Shown here piece by piece: positions 14,185 through 26,390 of a stretch of DNA of 64,000 bases; the stretch's first letter is position 1, and each line of letters opens with the position of its first letter. The notes beneath the pieces are model-generated. The model saw only the letters and a program-made list of their open reading frames with translations. It ran no database searches and had not been told where the DNA came from. Origin of the DNA: Lepas anatifera (Eukaryota; Arthropoda; Thecostraca; Lepadidae); contig JAOTON010001917.1 of the NCBI GenBank assembly GCA_034440635.1, positions 62,001-126,000 on the forward strand, written 5' to 3'. A program made the position numbers and the translations under genes.

Positions 14185-15040
14185 TAATTAACACGCGCAT
14201 TGAGGGGGCGGATACCCGCCCCCCCTCGGGTTTTCGAAGACGGCAGAAAAACGGCAGCGCATAGCCCGCCGTATTTGCGACCTTTACACTGTAGAGTACC
14301 TTTTCTCCTATCCTTTTACAACTTCTGTGAAAATTTTAAGGTTAGGTCATCTCAGGTCAGGTCACCAATACAGGTCAAGTGACCTGACCTCAAAAAAAGT
14401 TTAAAATAGCATAAGTCGGAACAGGGTGAACTTATCCGATTGAAACTCATATCACATAATGGGCTTAACGAGTTGTCTAAAATTTGTTCCGGTATTTTTT
14501 ATATCGATGACCTAAGGTCAGGTACGAGCCATGACCTCTCCATTGGAAATACATTGGAAAAATGGTTTTGACTGAATAACTCAGTAATTGATGGTGATAG
14601 AGCGTTTATTTTAGCTGCATTAGACTCGCCTTGTGTTTGCAGTTCTAATGGTATGCATTTAAATAATTTGACCTTGACCTGACATCAGGTCAGGTCAAAT
14701 CCTTGATTTCACCTAGCAAGGTCAAATTATATATCATTCGATTTGGCTTGCTGCGAGGATTCATATGGTTCAAGTTGTTTTGCTCTATCTTTACTTGTTC
14801 AGTTGTAATGGCCGAAATCCTTCAATTACGTTATCCCTATGACGACATGTTTTGACCTGTCGTGATCTTAGGTGTGACCTGGCAAAGAAATAGTTCAAAT
14901 ATTTTCGATGGAGAAGTAGATGGGCTACCCAACGCCGTTTATCGTGTTTCGCTACCTACCGTGGTTCTCGAGATCTTAGGGGGGCGGATACCCCGTCAAA
15001 GCGAAGGCGGCTCAGACCCCCGTCAATGCGCGTGTTAAGA
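14185..15040. repeat. AGGTCA-family repeat copy
   Basis: Same block order as the copy at 12845: a GC block with GGCAGAAAAACGGCAGCGC, a GGTCATCTCAGGTCAGGTCA cluster at about 14343-14362, ACTCATATCACATAATG, TATATCGATGACCTAAGGTC, TGACCTTGACCTGACATC and a downstream GC block with GCGAAGGCGGCTC near 15000. Three copies therefore lie in the same orientation between 8.9 and 15 kb. Confidence 0.75.
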
Positions 15041-16540
15041 TGTCAGGTGGCAGCTCCTTTAAATATTCATATAATTTTACAGTGGCGGTTCCAGCAGCTT
15101 CAAATGAGATGGGGCTCTAAAATAATTTGAATGTACTCTTGCAGAGTAAGTAGACTGCTTACGGGACAGCCGGGAGGAGCAAAGTAATCATAACATACTC
15201 CCAACTCTATACTATATCATAACATCCCATAGGCATGCAAATCTTTTGTAAGTAAAGGGGATTCACGCATGTACAAGCGTATTGTAAAATATTAAGTGGA
15301 ATGGATGGGACAAGCATATTAGGCAGGAATTTTGTTCCAACACCGAATGGAGAAAAATTCATTCATGAGCGGATCAAGCAGAGAATATCATTCAGAATCA
15401 AACTCCTGAGTTTTTCATGGGCGGATGAGCGCTAAACAAAATAGAGTATCAATAGTCTTGGAGGATATGTACATGCTTTTAGATGTTGACTATACATCTT
15501 GTCCCTTTATTTAGCTTTCCTGTATCTTTCCCTGATAATTTTTTGGCATAGGTTTAGTTCAAAGTCAAAGATGTCTATATTCGTACTTTACTACATAGTT
15601 CTGCACTAGAAGCTGCAATTGAAATGGTGATTTTCACATACCTGAATAAAATGACAATTTGGTATCCATTCTCTGCCAATTCTTACCATATTTGCGAAAA
15701 TAAGACAGGGCCTTTAATAAACGACTTATTAAAAATATATAAAAAGTTTGCATTTATATTTTCACACCCCTGCCCAATTCTTTCAAAAGGCTGATATTTT
15801 TTATTTCAAAATTGTGTTACGCATGAGACTAATCAATCTCACGTTGAATTTTAATCGGACGGGTAGATTTTGAGATCTAAGGGGGCAATGGGAGTTACTG
15901 GAATCATCCTCTGACAGGAATAGGGGTAGGCAGGAGCCTGACAGGAATAGGGTTACGCTGTCAGGTTGTGAATAGCCTGTCATGATATGATACTAAACGC
16001 TGTACAAAAGCATCGCCATGGATTTTCGAGCATGGGGGGTCAGACCCAGCGATGGGAAACCTAAATCCATATAACCCTATGTTCAGTCGGCTGGATAGGC
16101 GTATATGGACAGACGTTCAGTCGGCTGGATAGGCATATATGGATTGGGTGCTATATAATTCTACCAGGTTGGTGCGTCCGCTAAGCCCAAATAACTAACA
16201 AGGCATATATGGACATATTTGACGCACCGTTATATTACGCGTAGGTACGGTCTAATCAAAAGAGCAAAAGCGGGGGCGGCCCCTTGTCAAGAGTGGCGGC
16301 CCATCCTCTAAGCCCTACCTCCCCCTCCTCTGTGGCGACGCTGGTGTCTTTGAAGATCGAGTCCTTCATTGATGGGATGGGCCTGTTCGGGTCGGTTCGC
16401 TCATGATTGAAAGGCATGCATATTCAAGAATAAAACTAGTAGCAGCCTCGTATGCTCTTTCTTTTCCGCCGTAAAGGAGGAATATATATGAAAGGGAATT
16501 CATCTCATGGGCAGTATCATTCGGAGCGGTTAGCCCTAGT
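15041..16540. other. Non-coding stretch with a small tandem duplication
   Basis: AT-rich sequence with no gene evident. A unit of about 40 bp containing GTTCAGTCGGCTGGATAGGC is repeated at about 16080-16145, and a related ATATGGAC piece occurs near 16205. Confidence 0.45.
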
Positions 16541-17442
16541 GTAGTGTCATGCGACGCAATATTGCGCGTCTAATTCCGCGGCTCGCGGTAAGCCTCGCTA
16601 GCAGTGTCATGCGGCACAGTACATGTCACAGTCCGTGTCTTGCGGCGCAGTAGCGTCATGCGGCGCAGTACATCTCACAGATAGTGTCTTGCGGTGCAGC
16701 ATGTGGAACCCTAGAGAACTGTCAAAAGCGATGTCATGCGGTGCAGTACATGCTCCATGCAGTATAATGTGACACTGGAGTTCATATTTAACGTCATACA
16801 AAGGATCGCACCTCGCAGGCCGTCTTCTGGAGCGCGACGCTTCTGATGGCGAGTATTATGCGCAATAACAAATGTAATGGGGCCAAGAAGTTCATGGCCT
16901 TCCCTCAAGGCCGTAAAGGATCATTCACCCTCACCACCCCAGACGTGAAAAATGTCCCAGCTTCGAAAATATGTTAAGTTTATTATATTTTCCCGCTAAT
17001 TCTGTAAGAAAACAAATTATACAGAGTGGTATGAAGCCATCCTTTCCTGTTACCCAGTTTCCTGTTTCCTGTTCCTGTTACCCAACTTGCACGCCTCATC
17101 CTACTCTCGGTCAACATTGTTTCCCTCACGGGAGTCCTGTCACACTCCAGAATCCTTTCTCACTGCTCAAAAGAATTTCGACCCGGTCGTTCCTCACCAA
17201 CTCCGGTCCAGGATTTGCCAGTGGCTACGCGTCGCAGTATGCTCAATGTCATGCGGCTCAGTACATGTTACAGGTATGCTCAGCGGCGCAGTAATATATC
17301 CTGATTAGTGGCACTCGGCGCAGTACATCTAACAGGGAGTCTTGTGCGGCGCAGTATGTATATCGTGAGGGGAGATTCGTGTGGTGCAGCTCATTTAATA
17401 GGCGGCACCATGCGGCGCAGTCTATCTCACAAGTGTTCGTCA
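16541..17442. repeat. Interrupted minisatellite built on TCATGCGGCGCAGTACAT
   Basis: Irregular units of roughly 30-45 bp share a core close to GTCATGCGGCGCAGTACAT followed by CTCACAG. They cluster at 16541-16760 and again at 17228-17442, with about 470 bp of unrelated sequence between. Units are diverged, so this is an old array, probably one locus split by an insertion or rearrangement. Confidence 0.75.
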
Positions 17443-17691
17443 ACTGCTGTTTTCCGCAGCTGACATCCACCAATATTCATGAGCTAATTTCAGTCCCAAA
17501 TTCATGCAACCATATATTTTGCGACGTCAATGCACACTCTTGAATTTCGACCCCCAATATCTTTATTCCTTCATCAAGGGGACGTGAACGAGCCCACATG
17601 AGATTGAGTCTCTTCGCCGGGGTTACCGGTGAAGGGACTTCTTCATTCTGCAACGAAGTTCTAAACGAAAGGACTCTTCGTTCTGCAAATA

Positions 17692-17975
17692 TCCTGCTTT
17701 GCTAAGTTTGACGGACCTCAACAGTTCTGACCTGTTTTACCAAGCTTGACAGATCTCACCAGTTCTGACGTGATTCATCATTTTGACGGATCCCGTCAGT
17801 TCTGACCTGGTTTATCAGTTTCGATGGATCCCGCTATTTCTAACCTAGTTTGCCAGTTTTGACGGATCACGCCATTCTGACCTAGTTTACCAGTTCTGAC
17901 GAATCCTGCTATTTCTGATCTGCTCTGCCAGTGTTAACGGATCCCGCTATTTCTGACCTGGTTTTCCATGAAGAT
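17692..17975. repeat. About 36-bp minisatellite, roughly 7-8 units
   Basis: Imperfect units of the type TTCTGACCTGGTTTACCAG followed by TTTGACGGATCCCGC recur across the whole interval with point changes and small indels. The array is non-coding and does not match the neighbouring minisatellite at 16.5-17.4 kb. Confidence 0.8.
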
Positions 17976-18242
17976 AATGGGAGTGTTAGAGCACTGCAGC
18001 TGCAGAGGCTATACATGCCCGTGACCGAGCTGGTTTTCTAGGCTCGCCGGGACCGCTGCTGCTCTGACGGTGCAATGTTTTGCCAGGTTGGACCGGTGGA
18101 GTGTTGAGACCACGACGATGTCCCCCGGGCTGGTGGTTTGTCCGACGCAGATGCGAAGGTGAGAATTGAGAGTCGACTGAATAACTTAAAATTAACAAAA
18201 TTATGATGGGGCATGATGTAAGGGGAAGTTTCACCCGGTTTT

Positions 18243-18615
18243 GGGGGCTGTCCATAAATTACGTAACGCAAATAGGGGGAGGCAGGGGCGGACGCAGACC
18301 TGAGTTTTGGGGAGCCAAACCCATGTCTGCCTCTCCTCGGGGGGAGGTGGGAGCGAATATTGTTTTGCTCTACAGACGTAGTGTTAACACCTTTTTCACA
18401 AATTTCTCCGGCATTTGGGGGCCAAAGATAGTTTGCCCCCCCTCCAGCGCTTTGGGGGGGCATGGCCGGAATGCCCTCCCCCTGCGTCAGTCAGTGGGGG
18501 AGGGGTCAGCCACAGCGTTATCAAACGCTACACATTGGCGTCATAAGGCGTTACATGGGGAGGTCTGTCAAACATTACGGAAATGTGCGTCATGTAATAT
18601 GTGGATGGCCTCGTT
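18243..18615. mobile_element. MITE with TIRs, interrupted by a second MITE
   Basis: The left end at about 18243 reads GGGGGCTGTCCATAAATTAC followed by GTAACGCAAAT. The right end at about 18583-18612, read on the minus strand, is GAGGCCATCCACATATTACA followed by TGACGCACAT. These are recognisable inverted termini of a small DNA transposon. Once the insert at 18283-18495 and one copy of its target duplication are set aside, the remaining element is about 150 bp. No coding capacity. Confidence 0.68.
18283..18495. mobile_element. hAT-type MITE nested in another MITE, perfect 8-bp TSD
   Basis: A 213-bp element starting CAGGGGCGGACGCAG with a GACGCAG-containing inverse end, flanked by the perfect 8-bp duplication GGGGGAGG (18275-18282 and 18496-18503). 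The inside (AAACCCATGTCTGCCTCTCC, GCTCTACAGACGTAG, GCATGGCCGGAATG) matches the element at 46072-46281, showing it is a dispersed family. It sits within the TIR-bearing element 18243-18615 and so inserted later. Confidence 0.83.
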
Positions 18616-18786
18616 ATTGAACTATTTTTACACCATTTGGAAGCATACGAAGGATGCCAAAAGACAATGGGGTTTATCTAGACACCTGATTAAGAGTGTA
18701 CCCGCGGGATAGTCTCGTTTCACTTCTCCGACACCTGTGGCGCTCTGTGGTCCCCCTGCAGCCAACGCCGCCACTGTGCTCCACAG

Positions 18787-21700
18787 ACGTGAACGAGTGC
18801 GAGGACCGAGGCCGGCCATGTCCGGGCAGGTTCACCCTCTGCCGCAACACAGTGGGCAGCTACCGGTGCCAGTGCTGGCGTCAGCACCACGGTGACCCCT
18901 ACTCGTTCCAGGGCTGTCAGCCAGGTCAGCACCAGTGGATCCAGTGGGCACCGCTCATTGCAACCGTCGTCCCACTGAACCTCTCACGCTCATGCGTTGT
19001 TGAGTCACACTGAAAACAACGCAGACACCGGTATTGGCACGTTTCATTTTCGTGTGTTGGCCAATTCTATATAGAAGGGATCTCAGCTAAGCATTTTTAC
19101 ATACGAAGTGGGGGCCAGTTTTAGTGCCTCAGCCCGTGTCATTGATTAAGAAACACATGGTTGCTAGTTTTGATCATTTTTTTAGTATGCATTCAGTGAT
19201 AACGATAAATGTCCCATCGATAAGTACATTATCTATTCAGGTGTATCTATTTTTCGGAATGCTTAATTATTTTCTTTCATCTTTACTTTTTTACAGACAC
19301 CTGCACATTTTTGTCCCTTCGCTTAGTGCATATGTAAGATAATATCATAGATTAGCAGTGCATCTGCATAGTCCAATGTCTAATAAAATAACGTCAATAC
19401 GCAAACAAAATGTTTTATTACTGCTTCAGATACAAGCGTATGTGGTGAAGAAGAAGAAGTGCTCACCACTCCGAGCCCAGTCAACTCCACCGCACCAGCA
19501 GACCCAGTCACCATCTCAACCACCCCCCGCATTCCCAGTGGCTGTAGTGACAGGGCCAACCTCCTCCAGTCATGATCCTCTTGGCACGACCAGTCAACCC
19601 ACTAGTATCACAGAAGAGCCCACCGAACCAACAGAGGCGCCCACCGAAACATCAGAGGCGCCCACCGAGTCATCAGTGGCGCCCACCGGGCCATCAGAGG
19701 CGCCCACCAAACCAACAGTGGCGCCCACCGAAACAACAGTGGCGCCCACCGAGCCGTCAGAGGAGGTCACCGAACCAACAGAGGAGCCCACCGAACCAAC
19801 AGAGGAGCCCACCGAACCTACAGAGGAGCCCTCCAAACCAACAGAGGAGCCCACCAAACCGACAGAGGAACCCACCGAACTAACCGAGGCGCCTACGGAA
19901 CCAACAGAGGAACCCACCAACCCAACAGTGGAGCCCACCGAGCCATCAGAGGCGCCCACCAAACCAACCGAGGAGCCCACCGAACCAACAGAGGGGCCCA
20001 TTGAACCAACCGAGGAGCCCACCGAACCAACAGAGGCGCCCACCGAAACAACAGTGGCACCGACCGAAACAACAGTGGCGCTCACCGAGCCAACAGAGGA
20101 GGTCACCGAACCAACAGAGGAGCCCACCGAACCTACAGAGGAGCCCTCCAAACCAACAGAGGAGCCCACCAAACCGACAGAGGAACCCACCGAACTAACC
20201 GAGGCGCTTACGGAACCAACAGAGGAACCCACCAACCCAACAGTGGAGCCCAGTGAATCAACTGAGGCGCCCACCGAAACAACAGTGGCGCCCACCGAAA
20301 CAACAGTGGCGCCCACCGAGTCATCAGAGGAGTCCACCGAGTCATCAGAGGAGTCCACCGAGTCATCAGAGGAGTCCACCGAGTCATCAGAGGAGTCCAC
20401 CGAGTCATCAGAGGAGTCCACCGAGTCATCAGAGGAGTCCACCGAACCAACAGAGGAGCCCACCGAACCAACAGAGGAGCCCACCGAACCTACAGAGGAG
20501 CCCACCGAACCTACAGAGGAGCCCACAAAACCAACAGAGGAGCCCACAAAACCAACAGAGGAGCCCACTAAACCAACTGAGGAGCCCACTAAACCAACAG
20601 ACGAGCCCACTAAACCAACAGACGAGCCCACTAAACCAACGGAGGAGCTCACTAAACCAACGGAGGAATCCACTAAACCAACGGAGGAGCTCACCAAACC
20701 AGCGGGGGATGAAACCACAGATCCTACAACACCCCTAGATCTATTTTCTGAGTCCAGTCAAAACCCAAGCGAATCAACAACAGAAACCGCAGCGACTGCA
20801 ACAGAATCTCAGGCCACTCCGGTCTCGCTTCTGACATCTACCACGGAACCAGGTACACGAGGTCCTTTGCACTCAAATGGTCTACTTTTCAGGTTAGGTA
20901 CTATAAAAACAATTTTTTTTAGAAAAAAAAACTATCAGATCCCTGAGGTTTCTTGATGATTTTTGCTGAGGCTTCCACACTTCAAGCTCTCATCACAAAC
21001 AAATTTCTGGAAAAATTTTAATCGGATTAGCCCATTCGCTCGGATTGGACCGGATATTAACCCACTCGCGCCCCACTCTTCAGGATCGTATTTAGGAATC
21101 TCCCTCTCGGACCTTCCTGTTATAGAATGTGCTGTAACAAACCGATCAGGGCCTAGCCTCTTAAGTGTGTCACTCTTGAGCAGATTCAATTATCTGGATT
21201 GGTAAATATATCCTGCCTATTGCCGCCAATGTATGCTAATGACAACTTTGTATATTCTCTCCAATGCTGAAGCTCTATCCAAATGCCTCGCATAGGTTCT
21301 GTGCTGTCCTGTCGGTCGATTTTACCTACTTGAAGCGTAGGCCTGGTCTGTCCTCCTCCCGCTGAAAAAAATGATGAAGGCTCTTATAACGCAGTAGATG
21401 AAATTTATTAAAAAAAGTTATCGGACTCAACGGCTTTCCATGGGGTGTTCCTTTCGTTTCCGGACAGTACAACGCTTGGCTTTAAACCATGCTAGCTCAG
21501 AATGCACTCTCCATCGCAGTAGAAAGATGCTGTCTGAATCCGCCAGCATTTCTTCCTGGTTCGTATCGCAACGACTTCTCATCGGCAGCGGTCCCGTCCA
21601 ACTACTCGCGATGCACGCGGCCCGACGTACGCAGCGGCTCCTTCGTGGCGCTGCACTCGCAGGGCGTGCTCACCCGGCAGGAGGCGGCCGACGTCTGCGC

Positions 21701-22438
21701 GCGCGACCACCCGCGTGGCCGCCTGGCGGTCATCCGCGACGAGACCTTCAACGACTGCCTTCAGACGGTACGGTCACGCTGGGCGCCGCGCCGCCAGCCG
21801 ACTCTGGGTCTGCTTACTGTTTCTCATACAGAGTCAGAGGTGAGGTATCTACGTGGAGCAGGAAATGAAGAGGATTCTTTGGAGGCAGAACCAACGAAAC
21901 CACGCCCCTGCTGCAGGCTGAAAGATCAGCCCGGTTGTTGGTCGCGGAGTAGAGTTCAGAATCTAGAGGGCACAGTTCTATCCTGCTGAATACCAGGATA
22001 GAAATTAGAGTATGTGCCACGGCGACTGGAACACAGCGTCATGTTAAAAAGCTGCGCTTGCGGAAGCTCTCCGGTTAATTATTCATACAATGAGTTTACG
22101 GCGCTCCTATACCGTCGCCAATACCATTGGGGAGCGTGTTTGACGATCTTGAACATTCTCACGTGTTTTTCCTGGTGGTGTATCTCAAAGCAAGGCCTGT
22201 GATCAAAGTATATATTCTTACTCACACTGTCGTCCGGGGCTTGGCCCTGACAGGCCCCAGATGGCCGTGAAAACAGAGGGCACGTGGTATCCTCTTGTTT
22301 TCTGGACTAGAATACAGCTCCTTGCAATCGAATTTGTATACACCAGGCTTTGCAGTTCTATTGCAAGCAAATTATTTCTCACTGTGTCATGATTAAATAC
22401 ACAGTTTGCATATACTGTGCAGTGTGCACAGTATACAA

Positions 22439-22507
<69 letters not shown>

Positions 22508-24217
22508 GAAAAGCTCGGGGCAAAACTGTTTTTGTCCCTCCAAAAACGGTCGACCCCTTTTTTGCCCATACTTTTTTTAGTTTATAAGCAAGATTTTGGT
22601 GCTTCAACTCTGAACTTGAAACCAAAACCAGTCAAGTAGTTGGGCCCTAGATAGCAATAAAAGAGCATATTGTGCCCATGTCTTTCACCCCGTGACGTTT
22701 TTTCTTGATTTTCCTCTTGGGTACCCCGAAAATATACCGACAAGTTGTATTGTAGCAACTTTTTTCTCCGCGTTAGGTTTTTTCAGGCTTTTCAACTTTA
22801 GCGTGCCCCCCCCACCGACCAGTGAGATCCACCAGTGTACTATAGCATACTGTTGTGTTTTGTGTGCGCAAAACAGAGTTTGCATGTTTGCTCCCAGCTA
22901 TAGAATGCGCAACCACCAATGCTTGACAGCCTCATATTAAAAAGTTATTAACAAGAGACGCGATTGTCATGGGTGAGACACAGAAAATGTTTTCTGCAAA
23001 ATGTTGAGAAATATGAGGTTGACAACCAGGTTTGGGTCATAAATTCAAAAGTAAGTGCAACAAAACACGCATGTTGTGTTTCTGATCACCACTGAGGGGA
23101 AATAGTTCACCAGAAATTAGCCGAAAACTGGCAGGTCTAGTGTGTAAAGATTCCGTTGCAGGAGGCTGTACGTCCTCGTTGCTTGCGTTGCGCCGGATTA
23201 CGTTGCACAGGTGTGGTTGTGTTGCAGTGGTTCCTGTTCCACACTAACGTCTACTACGCCTGGATCGGCCTCAGCTGGCAGGACGGACAGCACGTCTGGT
23301 CTGATGGTACGCAAAACTGGTCAGCTAGGCATCCAGCCGCAGTGCTATCCTTGCTCGTCTCTTTGCAGTGCCGCTCAATTATTGGCATTGGGCATTCAGT
23401 TTGGAAGAAATCGGGTGTGTTCGTGTTATCTCTTTGTTACCGAAATCGGGAATGACGACATTGCAGCGCCAAAAATTATCAAGGCACTACATGAGTTTAT
23501 ACATGCTGTGGACTTTGTAATATTGATTGTGCCTTCTTCATTTGTCGGTACAGTCCCTTCCTCGGTAATCCAAACATGTTACTTCTTTACAACTATCCTA
23601 CATACACTACACGGGCCTCGCCAGCTGTGGCCTGCGGGAGCGGGATCCTTCCTCAGTGAAAGAATAAATGAGGCTCACTCCGCTTATGATGACACAACCC
23701 GTTTTTTATCTTTAAGACGATGGTTAGTGCCTCAATGCTCACCTAAATGGGTAAGAATGCCGAACTTCCTACTAAATAATTTTAATTTGATATGTTCATG
23801 GATTTTCATCTCTCGAGGGCAACGCTTAATTTTTTTCTGACGTACCAGACCCAAAGATGGAAAGCGATCCTAAAACTCTATTAGAGTGAAAGCTTTACTC
23901 TGCATTCTCTAGCCGACTGAATGCATGGATGGACAGGCATAGCCTTCCATTACTGAACCTTGTAACTTTCTACTCATCCACAAAGATCGTGATGGCACCT
24001 TTGCCTACCTGCCTGCACTATTTCATCCGCTCACCACAAGTTGTTTGTTTAAGGATCGGCGCTTGAAGACAGTGACTTCGAGAGCTGGCAAAAGTCATCC
24101 GGTCAGCCATTGTCGCCAGAGACTCGTCAGTGTGTGCGCCTGTACAGTTTTGGAGGTGTTTGGGAGACCGCCGAGTGCGATAAAGAGCTGGCATTCTTCT
24201 GCGAAATAGAGCCTTGA
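18787..24217 (+). CDS. EGF / mucin-like / C-type lectin domain protein, 3' part
   Basis: Exons inferred from frame and splice sites are 18787-18924, 19430(approximate)-20852, 21589-21767, 23228-23306 and 24054-24217 (TGA 24215-24217). The first is a phase 1-1 calcium-binding EGF domain (DVNECEDRG, six Cys, NTVGSYRCQC). The second is a long acidic Pro/Thr/Glu array ending in phase 1. The last three form one C-type lectin domain: VALHSQGVLTRQEAADVC, the fold motif AWIGLSWQDG followed by HVWSDG, then QCVRLYSFGGVWETAEC and AFFCEIEP at the stop. Phases 1-0, 0-1 and 1 join cleanly. The usual EPN/QPD sugar-calcium motif is replaced by GQPLS and WND by WET, so canonical calcium-dependent sugar binding is doubtful. 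The protein is probably secreted or at the cell surface. Signal peptide and 5' exons were not found. The EGF exon ends in phase 1 but the mucin exon is open in phase 0 at its best acceptor, so a small exon between them is missing or the acceptor differs. Confidence 0.8.
19610..20712 (+). repeat. Coding 21-bp tandem array (Pro-Thr-Glu mucin-like)
   Basis: About 50 units of 21 bp encoding variants of EEPTEPT (also EEPTKPT, EAPTETT and TVAPTE). Superimposed is a higher-order duplication: the block starting at about 19761 (AGGAGGTCACCGAACC) recurs at about 20097 with one unit less. At about 20329-20450 a sub-array of six nearly identical units GAGTCATCAGAGGAGTCCACC encodes ESSEEST, indicating recent expansion. 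The frame is kept throughout, supporting protein-level constraint. The Thr/Ser/Pro content suggests dense O-glycosylation. Confidence 0.93.
22441..22508. repeat. (TA)n microsatellite
   Basis: About 68 bp of TA dinucleotides with one TG interruption at about 22494-22496, lying in the intron between the first and second lectin-domain exons. Confidence 0.97.
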
Positions 24218-26101
24218 CCAGGGAGTCGACCCGATGCGCCCGTAAGGCGAGTGATTGATATATGAGAGTCACGACGATTCTATTGAGATGATCTCAGCGT
24301 GTTTGTCCCTGTGATTTTTCCGCCCTATGGCTAACGGAGCTTTGCGTTGGTATGGCTTCTGGAAAAGCGTAAAACATGAATAGAGAGCCGAACTGATGAT
24401 GTATTATAACATGATCCGTGGCCACTCTGTTCCCTCGGACAAAGGCGATGCTTGTTGGAAAAAGTGACAATGCAGAATTCCTTGTCATCATCGTCATTGA
24501 CACATCATAAGCATATCTCTCGCAAAAGGTTAGTGATTTGTTATACAGGTTTCGTTAATATCGGAGCAGGCTTCAGACATGAAGCTATATCTATCTTTGA
24601 GCTTGCCAAAGCGATTTTCTACGGGGCATTCATCCTTCAACCCATCCTTCCTTGGAAGGCAAGGAAAGCCTAAATGATAAATCATCGAAACATATCCTCA
24701 AGATACATGAGCAGTTTCGTTACAATATATTTATGTACCCACCACGGAAACGAACTTATTGACTCATAAAAGCAGGAGTCACGAAGGCAGACTCCCGATT
24801 CAATGAGTCAAAGAGCCTGTTCTCTCGGTCGCTACACAAGTAGAGGGTACGGAGTCCGCTAATATATTCGGGGTAATCAACTGATATTTTCCTGGAATTG
24901 CGTCCTTATCTGGCCCCTAATATGAAACCAGCTAAGGTATGATCATTATTTCCTCCTAAAATATCCAACCATCTTCAGAGCTATTCGAAAATGGGTTTTT
25001 ACGAAATGAGGAGAGCGAAGATTTTCAAATAACGCATTTTTAATTTACCTTTAGAACTGAACTAACTACCAGCAAAGAGGAAAAGCCTCCCGTATTGACA
25101 GTTATTTGAATTTTTCACTGAAAGCAGTAAGCCTTGTAATCCAAGCAGCTGATAACTCACCAGTGGAGCTGGCAAGAGCAATGAAAGATAAACATGTTTT
25201 GCTACCATGCTTTTCTTTGGAGTTCAGTTCGCTCCCGTGTGTAAGTTCCTTTATTTCAGTGTGTATTTATAACACAGGTACACGGCTCCTGTTGTATTTT
25301 CTGTAGTTTACTTCTAAAAATATTTAATGAGCCCAGAGAGACAAGTAAGCAGTTTTTCCGTCACTGATACCGTGTTAAGCTCCCGCAAATTTTATCCAGT
25401 TATTTGGGTCATCTGATGTTTGGTAGTGATATTTGGGGATCAAAGTGAAAACCATTCACCACTGTAGGAGAAGCCGAACTGAGCAGATCTAGAACATTTA
25501 AAATTGTTATTCTGCTTCAATTCATGTAATGTACTGTTGCTGATGGCATTTCAGATATAAATAAGCACGCGTCACAAGGAATGGAGCTCAATTCATGGAA
25601 TTCACATTATAAAAGCGTGAAACGTGCTCTGTGTATTCCTGATGGTCGGAGCTTTCGAAAAAATGTAAACGGCAGAGAATGTTTTTCCCCCACGAAGATC
25701 CCCAGCATAATTATTTTAAATGCAGCTGTTTTTGTATTTTCTACTAGTCCCATTATGTAGAGGCATTCGACTCAGTAGCAAGTTCAGAAATTGGATATGT
25801 GGTGTGTTGGGTCGTGCAAAGGTAACGGTCAGGGACATTTAGAGAGTCCATATCGCTGCAGAGCGTTGCTAAGAGCATTCTAATCACATCTCGCGCAACG
25901 ATCAGTGCATTATGGAACTTACAAGAATTATTGCTTCAGGCTGTTGCCCAGTGTGGCATGTGCTTACGCATTGTGTGTATGCATTGTGTGAATAGTCACT
26001 ATTCAGTTGTCATGAATGCATGTCTGCTGTAATACAATGCAAGCACTTTCGTTCTTTCCATTTTGAGTGGATCGCACATATATTAAACTGGAATGGAAAA
26101 G
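24218..26101. other. 3' flank of the lectin gene, no gene seen
   Basis: AT-rich non-coding sequence after the lectin stop codon. No clear AATAAA lies in the first several hundred bases and there are no recognisable exons or repeats. Confidence 0.4.
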
Positions 26102-26390
26102 TCAGAAGGCACGCTTTGCATGCCACATATTGCCGACCACAACTACTGAAGCTCCTGTTCGCACAAGTCCCTGACACAAAAACTCGCCATTACCAGCCGT
26201 CCCCACCGGCCGACACATCTGAGCCCGCCCCTGTCGCCCGATGCACAGCTTGCCTCTCGGCGCGAGGTCGGACTCCACAGTTGCGCTGTGGGGCGGACGA
26301 GAGGTGTGGTAACCGGCAGGAACGGACACGCAGGGTTCTGGTGCCCAGACGTCAGCGCGCTCCCAGAGGTGAGAGAGGTTGAGGGAAGAA
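26102..26390. repeat. Dispersed ~285-bp repeat, copy A
   Basis: A GC-rich block (GGCACGCTTTGCATGCCA, TACTGAAGCTCCTGTTCGCA, ATTACCAGCCGTCCCCACCG, GTGGTAACCGGCAGGAACGG, CGCTCCCAGAGGTGAGAGAG). It is shared at roughly 85-90 percent by eye with 32306-32585 in the same orientation. No inverted termini or target duplication is obvious. Neither strand gives a frame conserved between the copies, so I treat it as a repeat rather than duplicated exons. Confidence 0.8.

Noticed and set aside
19594..20718. 374-codon minus-strand ORF (Val-Gly-Ser repeats)
   Set aside because: Antisense shadow of the Pro-Thr-Glu coding array; the plus strand has the EGF and lectin context and matching splice phases.
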